From Bacteroidota bacterium (GTDB lineage Bacteria; Bacteroidota; Bacteroidia; Bacteroidales; UBA10428), in the NCBI GenBank assembly GCA_016699695.1, contig CP065006.1, positions 744,001 to 808,000 of the forward strand: 64,000 nucleotides of DNA, written 5' to 3'. Positions within the stretch are counted from its first letter, which is position 1. Each line of letters opens with the position of its first letter. Under the pieces are notes generated by a model. The model saw only the letters and a program-made list of their open reading frames with translations, searched no databases and was not told where the DNA came from. The translations under genes and the position numbers were made by a program. Positions 51,915 to 61,542 of this stretch are shown piece after piece.

Positions 51915-52760
51915 ATGAATCTGGAAGAAATCAACAAAATAGTAGTATTTATTTTTACGGTATCGAATCTGGCAGCATTGGGTTTGGAAATGAAACCCGC
52001 AGATGCTGTTAAAACGCTTAAAAATCCTGTCTTTATAATACTCACTGTTGTTTGGGGATGGGTAATCGGCCCCTTACTGGGGTTAGTTATTGTCAAGTTG
52101 TTACCCTTATCGGCTTCACATGCTGCCGGATTAATTCTTATCAGCCTTGCTCCCATGACCCCGGCTTACCCTGTGATGGTTGGCAAAGCACGGGGTGATA
52201 TGTCGGCTGCTGGCGCATTTACGATTATCGCCATGTTTGGTACGGTACTATTTCTGCCGTTAATGGTTCCGTGGCTGATAAAAGGTATGTCTGTGAGTAT
52301 TGTTGCGCTTGCTAAACCGCTTTTGATTTTTATACTCCTGCCCCTTTTAATCGGATTATCAATCAGAATTTATGCTGCTCACTTTGCTGATAAAATACTT
52401 CCTTTTATTAAGAAAACAGGAGGTTTGTTTTTATTGTTGTGTGCTGCATTAACCACCTGGATTTATTGGCCTGAAATGCTTGCCACGCTTGGGAGTTTTG
52501 CCATTGGTGCCTTGTTGCTGTTTCTGATAATTCTTACAGTGCTGTCCTATAAGTTTGGTTTTGGACTGAACCAGGGACAAAGAACCGCCATGTCGTTGGG
52601 TATGTGTACCCGCAATATCTCGGCTGCTTTTGTTGCGTACTTCGGCATCACCAATCCCGACCCAGGTGTATTGGTTATTATTGTTCTGCTGATACCAATA
52701 ACTATAATTGTTGGATTCGCTGCCGCTGGTGTATTTGCAAGACAGGTAGCAGCAGGTTAA
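51915..52760 (+). CDS. BASS-family transporter 2
   Basis: 281 residues, with the same fold and signatures as the transporter at 50103 (GLILISLAPMTPAYPVMVGK, then GFGLNQGQRTAMSLGMCTRN). About half of the residues agree by eye, so the pair probably arose by duplication. It precedes the nucleoside phosphorylase gene by 23 bp. Confidence 0.87.
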   Translation: MNLEEINKIVVFIFTVSNLAALGLEMKPADAVKTLKNPVFIILTVVWGWVIGPLLGLVIVKLLPLSASHAAGLILISLAPMTPAYPVMVGKARGDMSAAGAFTIIAMFGTVLFLPLMVPWLIKGMSVSIVALAKPLLIFILLPLLIGLSIRIYAAHFADKILPFIKKTGGLFLLLCAALTTWIYWPEMLATLGSFAIGALLLFLIILTVLSYKFGFGLNQGQRTAMSLGMCTRNISAAFVAYFGITNPDPGVLVIIVLLIPITIIVGFAAAGVFARQVAAG

Positions 52761-52783
52761 ATACGGATTAAAATAATTAACTG

Positions 52784-53557
52784 ATGAGATTTCCAAATAT
52801 TTCAGGAAAATTAAACGGTAAAGCAATAATCGAACCCATAGGGGTGATTGAAGAACGCAAAAAAGCTGGCCTGCACCCTTCAAATCCTGTTCCTGCAGGA
52901 GCAATTATTTGTTATGATTCTGCTTTGTGGAAATGGGTAAGTACACTACCTGACCGCACTGAATGCGATGGCTGGCTAAAGGGGGCGTATTTATTGAAGC
53001 AAAATAATTCTCAAATTCTTGCCATAAAAGCAGCCGGATTTGGAGCACCAACCGCTGTTATTACGCTTGAAGAGCTGATTGCTTATGGAATCAAAAAATT
53101 TGTCAATCTGGGCACGGCGGGTGGATTGCAGAAAATCATGAACGTTGGCGATATTGTGGTTTGCGAACAAGCCATTCGCGACGAAGGCACTTCGCATCAT
53201 TATTTGCCTGCCGAAAAATACGCCCATGCCAGCGAAATTTTAACTGCTGAATTATGCAGATCCATTGAAAAGAAAGGTATCGCATTTAAAAAAGGTACAA
53301 GTTGGACAACCGATGCAGTTTACCGTGAAACCATTGAAGAATTGCATCAATACCGCGATGAAGGAGTGTTAACGGTAGAGATGGAGGCAGCAGCGATTTT
53401 TGCAGTAGGTACTTATCGTAAAGTAAGCGTAACGTCAGTTTTTGCAATCAGTGATTTGTTAACTGAGGCAGGATGGAACCAGGGATATCATAGCAAAGAA
53501 AAACTAGATGGCCTGAAACAGATTTTCGAAGCTGCAATGGAGGTGCTTGCCGAGTAA
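52784..53557 (+). CDS. Nucleoside phosphorylase (PNP/UDP family)
   Basis: 257 residues. NLGTAGGLQKIMNVGDIVV is the phosphate/ribose-site segment, and the nucleoside site has VLTVEMEAAAIFAVG. The family cleaves nucleosides with phosphate to base and ribose 1-phosphate. N-terminal sequence (AIIEPIGVIEERKKAGLHPS) is unlike well-known uridine phosphorylases, so the substrate may be a modified nucleoside. Its presence suggests a nucleoside or adenosyl by-product (for example from radical SAM chemistry) is recycled, or that the locus substrate has a glycosidic part. Confidence 0.83.
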   Translation: MRFPNISGKLNGKAIIEPIGVIEERKKAGLHPSNPVPAGAIICYDSALWKWVSTLPDRTECDGWLKGAYLLKQNNSQILAIKAAGFGAPTAVITLEELIAYGIKKFVNLGTAGGLQKIMNVGDIVVCEQAIRDEGTSHHYLPAEKYAHASEILTAELCRSIEKKGIAFKKGTSWTTDAVYRETIEELHQYRDEGVLTVEMEAAAIFAVGTYRKVSVTSVFAISDLLTEAGWNQGYHSKEKLDGLKQIFEAAMEVLAE

Positions 53558-53920
53558 AATAGCCTTTAATTTTTTTTGAAATTATTTGAGCTATTGCAAA
53601 ATGAAGGAATAAACAATATTGAACTATTTAAACGTATTTATTTTTGCCTTAATATCAAAATTGGACTTCATTCGGGCATATTGGGTAGTCTGTACAATCC
53701 CAGTTTTGACAATTAAAACGATAGGATTATTAACTTAAAATGAAAACACTGGTTTGAAGTATAACATGAATTAAAAATACAGGGTCAGATGCAAAATATT
53801 GAAGGCAAGTATTTTACCCATATATGGGGAGTTATAATAGGACAGGATTGACTTGTTAAAGTTAACTATATGATTAATATTAAATTCAAATATAACTTTG
53901 AAAAATTTAACTGATGCACT
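53558..53920. other. Intergenic region with possible promoter
   Basis: 360 bp without a gene. A -7-like TAACTTTG lies at 53893-53900, 21 bp before the next ATG; no clear -33 box was found. Confidence 0.35.
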
Positions 53921-54694
53921 ATGTTTAAAAAACATACAATAATTGGTGCTTTTAGCTTAATACTCGGCTTAAGCAGCATGGCGCAATCGAGTTTTACTGA
54001 GCCAACTGATAAAAAATGGCACTACCTAACCGATGTGTACCTAATGTTTGTGAATATCGATGGGGAAACCGGACTCGACAATACCCTTACCATTCCCATT
54101 GATGCCAATCCGGGCGATATCTTTAGCAACCTCAAAATTGGGGGGATGCTTTATTTTGAGGCCAATACCAACAAATGGGCCATTACCTCCGATTTGGTTT
54201 TTATGAACCTTAAGAGTGAGGTTACTCCCGGAACCTTGCTGCATTCGGGCACCTTAAAAACCAACCAATTTATTTGGGAAACCGAAGGTATGTACCGTGT
54301 TTTACCCTTTCTCGAATTTGGAATTGGAGGGCGGTTAAACAACCTAGCGGTTGGAGCCGATGTAAGGCGCAACGCTTTTCCGGCGGGCACTTATGAATAC
54401 AGCAACGAACGATCGGCACTTTGGTTCGACCCCATTGTAGCTACCCGTATTGCCCACAACTTTGGGCAAAAGTGGTTTGCCCAGTTCAGGGCCGATATTG
54501 GCGGTTTTGGACTTGGTTCCGACCTTACCTGGCAATTACAGGGCTATGCCGGCTATCACTTTACCCATGTGTTCCAAATTACAGCCGGTTACAGGTTGCT
54601 ATCCATTGATTATGACAGAACTACCGCCAACGATGAGTTTTTGTTCGATGTAAACGAGTTTGGTCCGGTAATACGATTTGGATTTAATTTTTAA
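53921..54694 (+). CDS. Outer-membrane beta-barrel protein
   Basis: A signal peptide (IIGAFSLILGLSSMAQ) precedes a beta-barrel of 257 residues with a C-terminal Phe (GPVIRFGFNF) and alternating strands. It resembles small OmpW/YfaZ-type porin-like proteins. A decayed paralog lies at 43660, next to the GRE, which ties this gene to the same locus. Role unknown. Confidence 0.75.
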   Translation: MFKKHTIIGAFSLILGLSSMAQSSFTEPTDKKWHYLTDVYLMFVNIDGETGLDNTLTIPIDANPGDIFSNLKIGGMLYFEANTNKWAITSDLVFMNLKSEVTPGTLLHSGTLKTNQFIWETEGMYRVLPFLEFGIGGRLNNLAVGADVRRNAFPAGTYEYSNERSALWFDPIVATRIAHNFGQKWFAQFRADIGGFGLGSDLTWQLQGYAGYHFTHVFQITAGYRLLSIDYDRTTANDEFLFDVNEFGPVIRFGFNF

Positions 54695-54722
54695 CTGACC
54701 TAATATTTAAAAGTAAAAAGTT

Positions 54723-55478
54723 TTGAGGGACAACTATTCGTTATCTATTTTTTTCATGCTTTTAATGCTTACAGGAACACTTACTTCTGGAAAGGCACAA
54801 AATTCATCTGTTGAATTTTGGCCAGAAACTGATATTTGGTATAGGCTCAGCTCATCCTGGAGGCTATCGGCATTTGTTCCTGTAACTAAATATAACGAGA
54901 GTCAGTTCCGAGATTTAAACATTTACCTGCAGGCCGACTACGCCTGGGGTAAAACAAGGTATATATTTTATACCCGCAGGGTAGATGAAAACAGAACAAC
55001 CACGATGAAAGCATGGCTACTGCGGGGCGGTTTTATGGAAGGATGGAGCCTGGGTGAAAATGCAGGAAATTATAGAGAAGACATGGCATTTGCCGAAATA
55101 CATAAACGTATACCACTACTCGGAAATTTTCTCCTTTCTCAACGCATACGCACCGACTTGCGATGGGTTGGCGAAGATGCGGTTTATTCCTATCGAATAA
55201 GGTATCGAGTAATGGCAGAAAAAGAGTTTGCTGGCGAAAATAGTTCTTTTGTCCCTTATATTAACATAGAACCATTCTGGGATTCGCGCTACTCGAAAGT
55301 AAGTCGGGTAAGAGTAATCGGAGGTTCCACTGCTTCCTGGGGGCCAAAACTTGCACTTGAAGCTAACCTCACTTATCAATACGATGAGTATTATACAACT
55401 ACTCATCTTTATGCCATGAATATTATCCTCCATATATTCTTTGAAACAACTAAAGTAAAAATTAGCGATGCAATTTAA
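54723..55478 (+). CDS. DUF2490-like outer-membrane protein
   Basis: TTG start at 54723 gives a proper signal peptide (MRDNYSLSIFFMLLMLTGTL, then TSGKAQ); the first ATG is at 54756 and would leave no charged n-region. The rest is beta-rich with FWPETDIWYRLSSSWRLSAF and RIRTDLRWVGEDAVYSYRIR, the DUF2490 look. It is 28 bp from the preceding gene. Function unknown; possibly a porin. Confidence 0.68.
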   Translation: MRDNYSLSIFFMLLMLTGTLTSGKAQNSSVEFWPETDIWYRLSSSWRLSAFVPVTKYNESQFRDLNIYLQADYAWGKTRYIFYTRRVDENRTTTMKAWLLRGGFMEGWSLGENAGNYREDMAFAEIHKRIPLLGNFLLSQRIRTDLRWVGEDAVYSYRIRYRVMAEKEFAGENSSFVPYINIEPFWDSRYSKVSRVRVIGGSTASWGPKLALEANLTYQYDEYYTTTHLYAMNIILHIFFETTKVKISDAI

Positions 55479-55666
55479 ACCCAAATTAACCAACTTAAGG
55501 TCAAGATTGGACCGATCATATCATGAACATATACCTCAATTTTCTTGATATGATAGATGAAAAGCACTTGTTTTATTTCGTAAATTCAATTGTGGCATCT
55601 GAAAAAAAACAGACAAAACAAATAACAGAACCAGATTGCAGCAAAAGCTAACAACAATATAAACTA

Positions 55667-56749
55667 ATGAATAAAATGGATAGAAAATACCACGAAAATT
55701 CAATCTTTGACACTTCGATACGTATGCTTTTGCTGCTTATCATCATTACATGGTGTCTGTTAATTCTCTTCCCCTTTACGAATACTATGCTTTGGGGTTT
55801 AATTTTGGCCATTGCCTTATTTCCAATGCATCGGTCGCTTACGGAAAAACTGAAAGGAAATCGAAAAAAAGCTTCTACCTTAATCATTTTAATTTGTCTT
55901 GCCATAATTATCATACCCAGCCTGTTGTTTATTGATTCCATAATAGAAGGAATTAAGGAGCTGAAGTTAAGTTACCAGGCCGGAACCCTTAGCATCCCTC
56001 CACCATCGGAGAAAGTAAAATCCTGGCCGATAATCGGTGAGAGACTTTATTTTGCATGGCAATCAGGCTCAAGCAACCTGGAACAATTCGTAATCGACCA
56101 TAAGGAAAAACTTGCAAAAATTGGAAGCAAAATAGCACAAGGTTTATTAGGTGTTACATCGGGAGCTCTACAAATGGTTGGAGCTGTGATAATCGCAGGA
56201 ATTATTTTAGCCTATAGCCAATCCGGTGAATCGATTCGAAAATTTTTCAGAAAAGCTTCAGGGAGCAGAGGCGATGAGTTTGCCGATATAGTAAAAGTTA
56301 CAGTTGGCAATGTAGTGAGAGGTGTTTTAGGTGTTGCTCTTATTCAGTCCTTCTTATTCGGAATCGGATTACTGTTGGCGGGTGTCCCATTTGTCGGACT
56401 ATGGACACTGCTAGTATTGGTTTTTTCTATCCTACAGTTACCGCCCACATTGATAGCTGTGGGGATGGTCATCTTTTTGTTCTCTGAGAAAGAAACCATG
56501 CCAGCCTTAATCTGGTCGATATACCTCATCCTGGCTGGTGCTTCAGACAATTTCCTGAAGCCCTTGTTGCTCGGGAAAGGAGCTCCTGTGCCCATGCTAA
56601 TTATTTTTCTTGGTGTTGTTGGCGGCTTTATGCTCTCAGGTTTTATAGGGCTGTTTTCCGGGGCCATTGTAATGTCTATTGGATATAAACTTTTTTCTTC
56701 CTGGTTAAACTCACCAGAAACTGAAACAAACAATAAAAAGGAAATTTAA
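55667..56749 (+). CDS. AI-2E family transporter (PerM/YdiK-like)
   Basis: 360 residues with N-terminal helices (LLLLIIITWCLLILFPFTNT), a large soluble loop and C-terminal helices carrying IQSFLFGIGLLLAGVPFVGL and GKGAPVPMLIIFLGVVGGFM. The AI-2E family exports small molecules or ions; most members have no known substrate. Situated upstream of the persulfide reductase-like gene. Confidence 0.86.
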   Translation: MNKMDRKYHENSIFDTSIRMLLLLIIITWCLLILFPFTNTMLWGLILAIALFPMHRSLTEKLKGNRKKASTLIILICLAIIIIPSLLFIDSIIEGIKELKLSYQAGTLSIPPPSEKVKSWPIIGERLYFAWQSGSSNLEQFVIDHKEKLAKIGSKIAQGLLGVTSGALQMVGAVIIAGIILAYSQSGESIRKFFRKASGSRGDEFADIVKVTVGNVVRGVLGVALIQSFLFGIGLLLAGVPFVGLWTLLVLVFSILQLPPTLIAVGMVIFLFSEKETMPALIWSIYLILAGASDNFLKPLLLGKGAPVPMLIIFLGVVGGFMLSGFIGLFSGAIVMSIGYKLFSSWLNSPETETNNKKEI

Positions 56750-56800
56750 GATATCATTCACAATCAGATTTCAAACCTAAAAAATAAAACTAAAACAAAT

Positions 56801-58483
56801 ATGAAAGTAGTAATTGTTGGTGGAGTAGCTGGTGGTGCCTCGTGTGCAGCACGCCTCCGTAGATTGGATGAAAAAGCTGAAATACTAATGGTAGAACGTG
56901 GCCCGTTTGTATCCTATGCCAATTGCGGATTACCTTATCACGTAGGTGGTTCGATTGAACAGGAATCGAGTCTGCTGGTTGCAACCGAACAAATGTTTCG
57001 CACCACATTCAATATCGATTGCAGACCAAACAACGAGGTGATCGATATCTCATCTAAAGAAAAAACTGTTACGCTCAAAAACCATGTTACCGGGGAAACA
57101 ACTACTGAAAAGTACGACAAACTAGTACTTTCTCCCGGAGCAGCTCCTATACGCCCACCACTTCCAGGCATCGATCTGCCGGGCATATTCTCGGTAAGAA
57201 CAGTTGGCGACGCAAAAAATATACGGCTCTGGCTCGACAGAGACAGTGTAAAAAACAGCATGAACGAATACAGTGGCCCGAATAATCTTTCCAAATCGAA
57301 AAAAGCAATAGTAATCGGGGGTGGATTTATCGGGCTTGAAATGGTTGAAAACCTTATAGAAAGAGGTCTTGAAGTAACACTTATCGAAAAACTTGACCAA
57401 GTAATGCCACCCCTTGACCCCGAAATGGCGCTTATCGTTAAACGCTATATGGAAAAACATGGTGTAAAGGTAGAAGTGGGAGATGGAGTTGCCGGATTTC
57501 GCAAATCTACTGATGGAATGCTCGATGTTCTTACTGAAAAAGGAAAAGCACACGAAGCCGATATTGTAATAATGGCAATTGGCGTTAAACCCGAAACACA
57601 ACTGGCAAAAATGGCAGGTATTGAATTGGGTGAACGGGGTGGAATAAAAGTGAACGAACAAATGATTACTTCAAATCCGGATATATTCGCAGTGGGCGAT
57701 GCCGTTGAAGTGAAAGATTTTATTACCGGTCAGTGGTCATTGATTCCTCTTGCAGGCCCGGCAAACCGACAAGGCCGTATTGCTGCCGATGTAATTGCAG
57801 GCCGTAAATCAACATTCCGTGGTACTCAGGGCACTTCTATCTGTAAACTTTTCGATGCAGCCATTGCTCAGACAGGTGTAAGTGAAAAAACGCTTAAACG
57901 GATTGGCGACAAAGATTATGAGAAAATCTATATTTACCCAAATTCGCATGCAGGCTATTATCCGGGTGCCAAAATGCTGGTAATTAAATTCCTGTTCCGC
58001 AAATCGAACGGAAAGGTATTAGGCGCACAAGTACTCGGCGAAGATGGAGTTCCAAAACGCATCGACTCCTTTGCAATGGCAATTCAAATGGGCTGTACCA
58101 TTTACGACTTGGAAGAATCTGAACTTTCCTATGCTCCACCATTTGGCAGTGCAAAAGATCCGGTAAATTTTGCCGGAATGGTTGCAGCAGATGTACTTAG
58201 AGGCGACATGCCGCTTGTTCATTGGGACTCGATAGGCGACAAGTACCTGATCGACGTGAGAAACCCACAGGAACTAGAGGTAGAAACGGTACCCGGTGCT
58301 GTTAATATTCCCTTACCCCAATTGCGCTCCCGATTAAGCGAAATTCCACGCGATCGTGAAATCGCCGTATTTTGCAGGTCGGCTCAACGATCGTATTATG
58401 CCACAAGAATTCTATTACAAAACGGATTTAAAGTTTTTAATATTTCGGGAAGCATGATTGCCCGCTCTCATCGTGCAGTATAA
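56801..58483 (+). CDS. CoA-disulfide/persulfide reductase with rhodanese domain
   Basis: Residues 1-450 are a flavoprotein disulfide reductase of the CoA-disulfide reductase type with the single redox Cys42 (FVSYANCGLPYH), FAD motif VVIVGGVAGGASCAA and NAD motif AIVIGGGFIGLEMVE. Residues about 460-560 are a rhodanese domain with catalytic Cys525 (VFCRSAQRS). The same fusion in Shewanella and Bacillus reduces CoA persulfide and polysulfide to sulfide with NADH. Here it would handle sulfane sulfur in the cytoplasm. It is followed 13 bp later by BASS transporter 3. Confidence 0.9.
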   Translation: MKVVIVGGVAGGASCAARLRRLDEKAEILMVERGPFVSYANCGLPYHVGGSIEQESSLLVATEQMFRTTFNIDCRPNNEVIDISSKEKTVTLKNHVTGETTTEKYDKLVLSPGAAPIRPPLPGIDLPGIFSVRTVGDAKNIRLWLDRDSVKNSMNEYSGPNNLSKSKKAIVIGGGFIGLEMVENLIERGLEVTLIEKLDQVMPPLDPEMALIVKRYMEKHGVKVEVGDGVAGFRKSTDGMLDVLTEKGKAHEADIVIMAIGVKPETQLAKMAGIELGERGGIKVNEQMITSNPDIFAVGDAVEVKDFITGQWSLIPLAGPANRQGRIAADVIAGRKSTFRGTQGTSICKLFDAAIAQTGVSEKTLKRIGDKDYEKIYIYPNSHAGYYPGAKMLVIKFLFRKSNGKVLGAQVLGEDGVPKRIDSFAMAIQMGCTIYDLEESELSYAPPFGSAKDPVNFAGMVAADVLRGDMPLVHWDSIGDKYLIDVRNPQELEVETVPGAVNIPLPQLRSRLSEIPRDREIAVFCRSAQRSYYATRILLQNGFKVFNISGSMIARSHRAV

Positions 58484-58496
58484 AAAATAAATAATT

Positions 58497-59369
58497 ATGA
58501 ACGAAATAATTCAATTCTGTCAGTCTGTTTTCCAACCACTGGTATTTGTATTTACCATTTCGAACCTCTTAGTTATGGGGCTTCAGGTGAAAATGGGCAG
58601 TATTTATAAGATAGTTGCTAATCCTAAGTTTCCGGGTATGATGCTGGTATTAGGCTGGATAGTGGGCCCTGCAGTTGCCTTTCTTATTACCCTGATAATT
58701 CCCCTGGATAATGCTTATGTTATTGTATTGTACATTGGCAGTCTGGCTCCTTGCGCACCTTTTCTCCCTCCGCTTCTCCCAAAAGCGCATGGAGACGTTG
58801 CCTATGCAGGAGCCTTCATTCCGGCAGCCGCAATCGGCACAGCATTGCTATTGCCGTTACTTGCACCCCTGCTTGTCAGTGGAGTGGAATTAAGTATACT
58901 GTCACTCATGAAACCACTCTTTATTACAGTCCTTCTACCATTACTGATTGGAGCTATTCTCAAGACCTATGCCGAAAAAATAGCCGATAAAATCTTCCTT
59001 CCCATAAAGAAGCTGGCTGGATTGAGTACCTTGTTAACAATCATATTTTGCATACTACTCTATTACAAACAGATGTGGGCAACCGCCGGCAGCATGGCAA
59101 TGCTTTCCCTGACCATTTTTACCTTTGCTATGGGACTAATCGCTTTTTATACCGGGTTTGGACTAAAACGGAGCGAGAAAGTTGTTATGTCGCTTGGAAT
59201 GGGTACGCGGAATATAGCTGCAGTATTGATAGGAGTCCTTACTATTGCAGATGTAAAACCAAATATGGTGGCGATGGTAATAATATGGACTTTATGGACT
59301 ATTATTCTTGCATATATTGTTGCACCCATAATGGGTAAGAAGGATACCAAAACAGTACCTGCAAAATAG
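58497..59369 (+). CDS. BASS-family transporter 3
   Basis: 290 residues, homologous to the transporters at 50103 and 51915 (LYIGSLAPCAPFLPPLLPKA, then GFGLKRSEKVVMSLGMGTRN). Coupled by spacing to the persulfide reductase gene, which suggests that its cargo is linked to sulfur metabolism. Confidence 0.87.
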   Translation: MNEIIQFCQSVFQPLVFVFTISNLLVMGLQVKMGSIYKIVANPKFPGMMLVLGWIVGPAVAFLITLIIPLDNAYVIVLYIGSLAPCAPFLPPLLPKAHGDVAYAGAFIPAAAIGTALLLPLLAPLLVSGVELSILSLMKPLFITVLLPLLIGAILKTYAEKIADKIFLPIKKLAGLSTLLTIIFCILLYYKQMWATAGSMAMLSLTIFTFAMGLIAFYTGFGLKRSEKVVMSLGMGTRNIAAVLIGVLTIADVKPNMVAMVIIWTLWTIILAYIVAPIMGKKDTKTVPAK

Positions 59370-59437
59370 AAAAAACATAATAAATACGATAAGTAACTTA
59401 TAAATCATACAAGCTGAATATCAAGAAAAAATTAGAT

Positions 59438-61186
59438 ATGATGAAATCTCTAACCGGAATATTAAAATCGTTCTTGCCCATAATGGATTGGGGAGCAAAA
59501 TACAACGGCAAAACATTCACAAACGACCTCATTGTTGCACTGATTGTAACCATGATGCTCATTCCGCAATCACTGGCTTATGCTTTGCTTGCCGGGCTTC
59601 CGCCTGAAATTGGGCTGTATGCTTCTATGGCGCCCCTGGTGTTGTATGCTATTTTTGGCACATCGCGTGCGCTGGCGGTAGGGCCTGTGGCTGTAGCGAG
59701 TTTAATGACCGCAGCAGCAGCCGGACAGCTTGCCTCTCAGGGTTCACCGGAATATATCGGGGCAGCTGTTGCTCTGGCTATGGTTTCGGGATTGCTCCTA
59801 ATTGCTATGGGTTTTCTGAAACTTGGTTTCCTGTCAAATTTCCTAAGTCATCCGGTAATTGCCGGTTTTATTACTGCCTCCGGCATTCAGATAGCTGCGA
59901 GTCAGTTAGGGCCGGTATTAGGAATTCATCTCGAAGGAGAAACTTTTCTTGATATTGCCGTTTCCTTTTGGCACACCATCAGTAATATCCATCTCATAAC
60001 TGCAGCAGTTGGTATTGGTTCGCTTGTGTTTCTATTCTGGGTAAGGAGTGGGCTCAAACCATTGCTGATTCGTTTTGGGATGAAAGCAAAAACTTCCGAC
60101 ATTTTAGTAAAAGTCGGTCCTGTTGTGGCTATTATTATAACAATAATTATTGTTGCTGGATTGGGTCTGGCAGATAAAGGGGTTAAAATAGTCGGAAAAG
60201 TTCCCGGTGGGTTACCAAAAATTACCATGCCACCCCTCGATTTTGGCCTCTGGGTAAAAATACTTGTACCTGCACTCTTGATTTCAATTGTTGGTTATGT
60301 CGAGTCGATATCGGTAGCCCTCACGCTTGCTGCAAAAAAACGCCAGCGTGTCGATCCCGATCAGGAATTGATTGCCCTTGGCGCTTCCAATATTGGTTCG
60401 GCAATTTCAGGAGGGTTTCCGGTAACAGGAGGTTTTGCACGCTCGGTGGTAAACTTCGATGCCGGAGCTGAAACGCCTGCTGCAGGGGCATTTACTGCAG
60501 TTGGAATTGCACTTACCACATTGTTTCTCACTCCGCTTTTGTTCTTTCTGCCCAATGCGACACTTGCTGCCACCATCATCGTTGCAGTGCTTTCGCTTGT
60601 GAACTTTAAAGCGCTGAAACATGCCTGGGTATTTTCTAAATCCGATTTTGCTGCTATGGCCGTAACTATTCTTATAACATTGATAGCTGGTATTGAACCC
60701 GGCTTAATTGCCGGTGTCGCCCTATCAATTGTACTCTATCTATATAGTTCATCAAGGCCCCATATTGCAATTGTAGGCCAGATACCGGGCACAACACATT
60801 TTCGTAATGTAAAACGGCATACTGTGGAAACCGATCCTGAAATTCTGTCGATACGGATAGATGAAAGTCTGTTTTTCCCCAATGCACGTTATATCGAGGA
60901 TTTTATCAACAACGAGGTAGCAGCTAATCCGCAGGTAAAACACGTAATTCTTGAATGCCCTGCTGTAAATACAATCGATATTTCTGCACTCGAGAGCCTT
61001 GAAGCTATTAATGTACGATTGAAAGATGGCGGTATTACCTTTCATCTGTCAGAAGTGAAAGGGCCAATAATGGATCGCTTAAATCGTTCGCATTTTCCGC
61101 AAGTGCTTACCGGAAAAATATATCTTACTCATATGGATGCTGTGTCAGAAATAAAAACTGAATTAAAAACAATAAATAAATTCTAA
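59438..61186 (+). CDS. SulP-family anion permease with STAS domain
   Basis: 582 residues. About twelve membrane helices with the SulP signature (LIPQSLAYALLAGLPPEIGL) and a C-terminal cytoplasmic STAS domain (about residues 455-560, VILECPAVNTIDISALESLE). SulP proteins carry sulfate, bicarbonate or other anions, usually inward. In this context it may take up or dispose of sulfate or sulfite. 68 bp from the BASS gene, same strand. Confidence 0.9.
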   Translation: MMKSLTGILKSFLPIMDWGAKYNGKTFTNDLIVALIVTMMLIPQSLAYALLAGLPPEIGLYASMAPLVLYAIFGTSRALAVGPVAVASLMTAAAAGQLASQGSPEYIGAAVALAMVSGLLLIAMGFLKLGFLSNFLSHPVIAGFITASGIQIAASQLGPVLGIHLEGETFLDIAVSFWHTISNIHLITAAVGIGSLVFLFWVRSGLKPLLIRFGMKAKTSDILVKVGPVVAIIITIIIVAGLGLADKGVKIVGKVPGGLPKITMPPLDFGLWVKILVPALLISIVGYVESISVALTLAAKKRQRVDPDQELIALGASNIGSAISGGFPVTGGFARSVVNFDAGAETPAAGAFTAVGIALTTLFLTPLLFFLPNATLAATIIVAVLSLVNFKALKHAWVFSKSDFAAMAVTILITLIAGIEPGLIAGVALSIVLYLYSSSRPHIAIVGQIPGTTHFRNVKRHTVETDPEILSIRIDESLFFPNARYIEDFINNEVAANPQVKHVILECPAVNTIDISALESLEAINVRLKDGGITFHLSEVKGPIMDRLNRSHFPQVLTGKIYLTHMDAVSEIKTELKTINKF

Positions 61187-61542
61187 CCTAGCATGATACT
61201 GCTAACAACCAAGATATTACTGATTTTATCATCTGGCAATTCCGTTAGCGCTTTTTCAGATAGATAATAAAAGTTAATGAATATGCATTATTATACCAGA
61301 AAGATAGATAATGCTTGTATTAATATTAATGTTCAAGCATTTGTTCCTTTTTGCTAACAGGTTCTTTTTACTTCCTTAGTGGAAACAGCGCGGGGGTCTG
61401 CCCCTTTAGGGGAAAGAGGGGTGAGCGTGGGCATGATATTAAATAAGCTTGTAACTGGCATAATAGAGGCTAATCAATAAAAGTTTGTTTGAAAAATAAT
61501 AAAATGTGAAATGAAGAAATCAATTAAATATCCTACCAAAAG
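61187..61542. other. Intergenic region with a diverged REP
   Basis: About 355 bp. Near 61397 TCTGCCCCTTTAGGGGAAAG is followed by AGGGGTGAGCGTG, a diverged copy of the repeat at 37411. It may end the SulP transcript. No gene seen. Confidence 0.5.
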
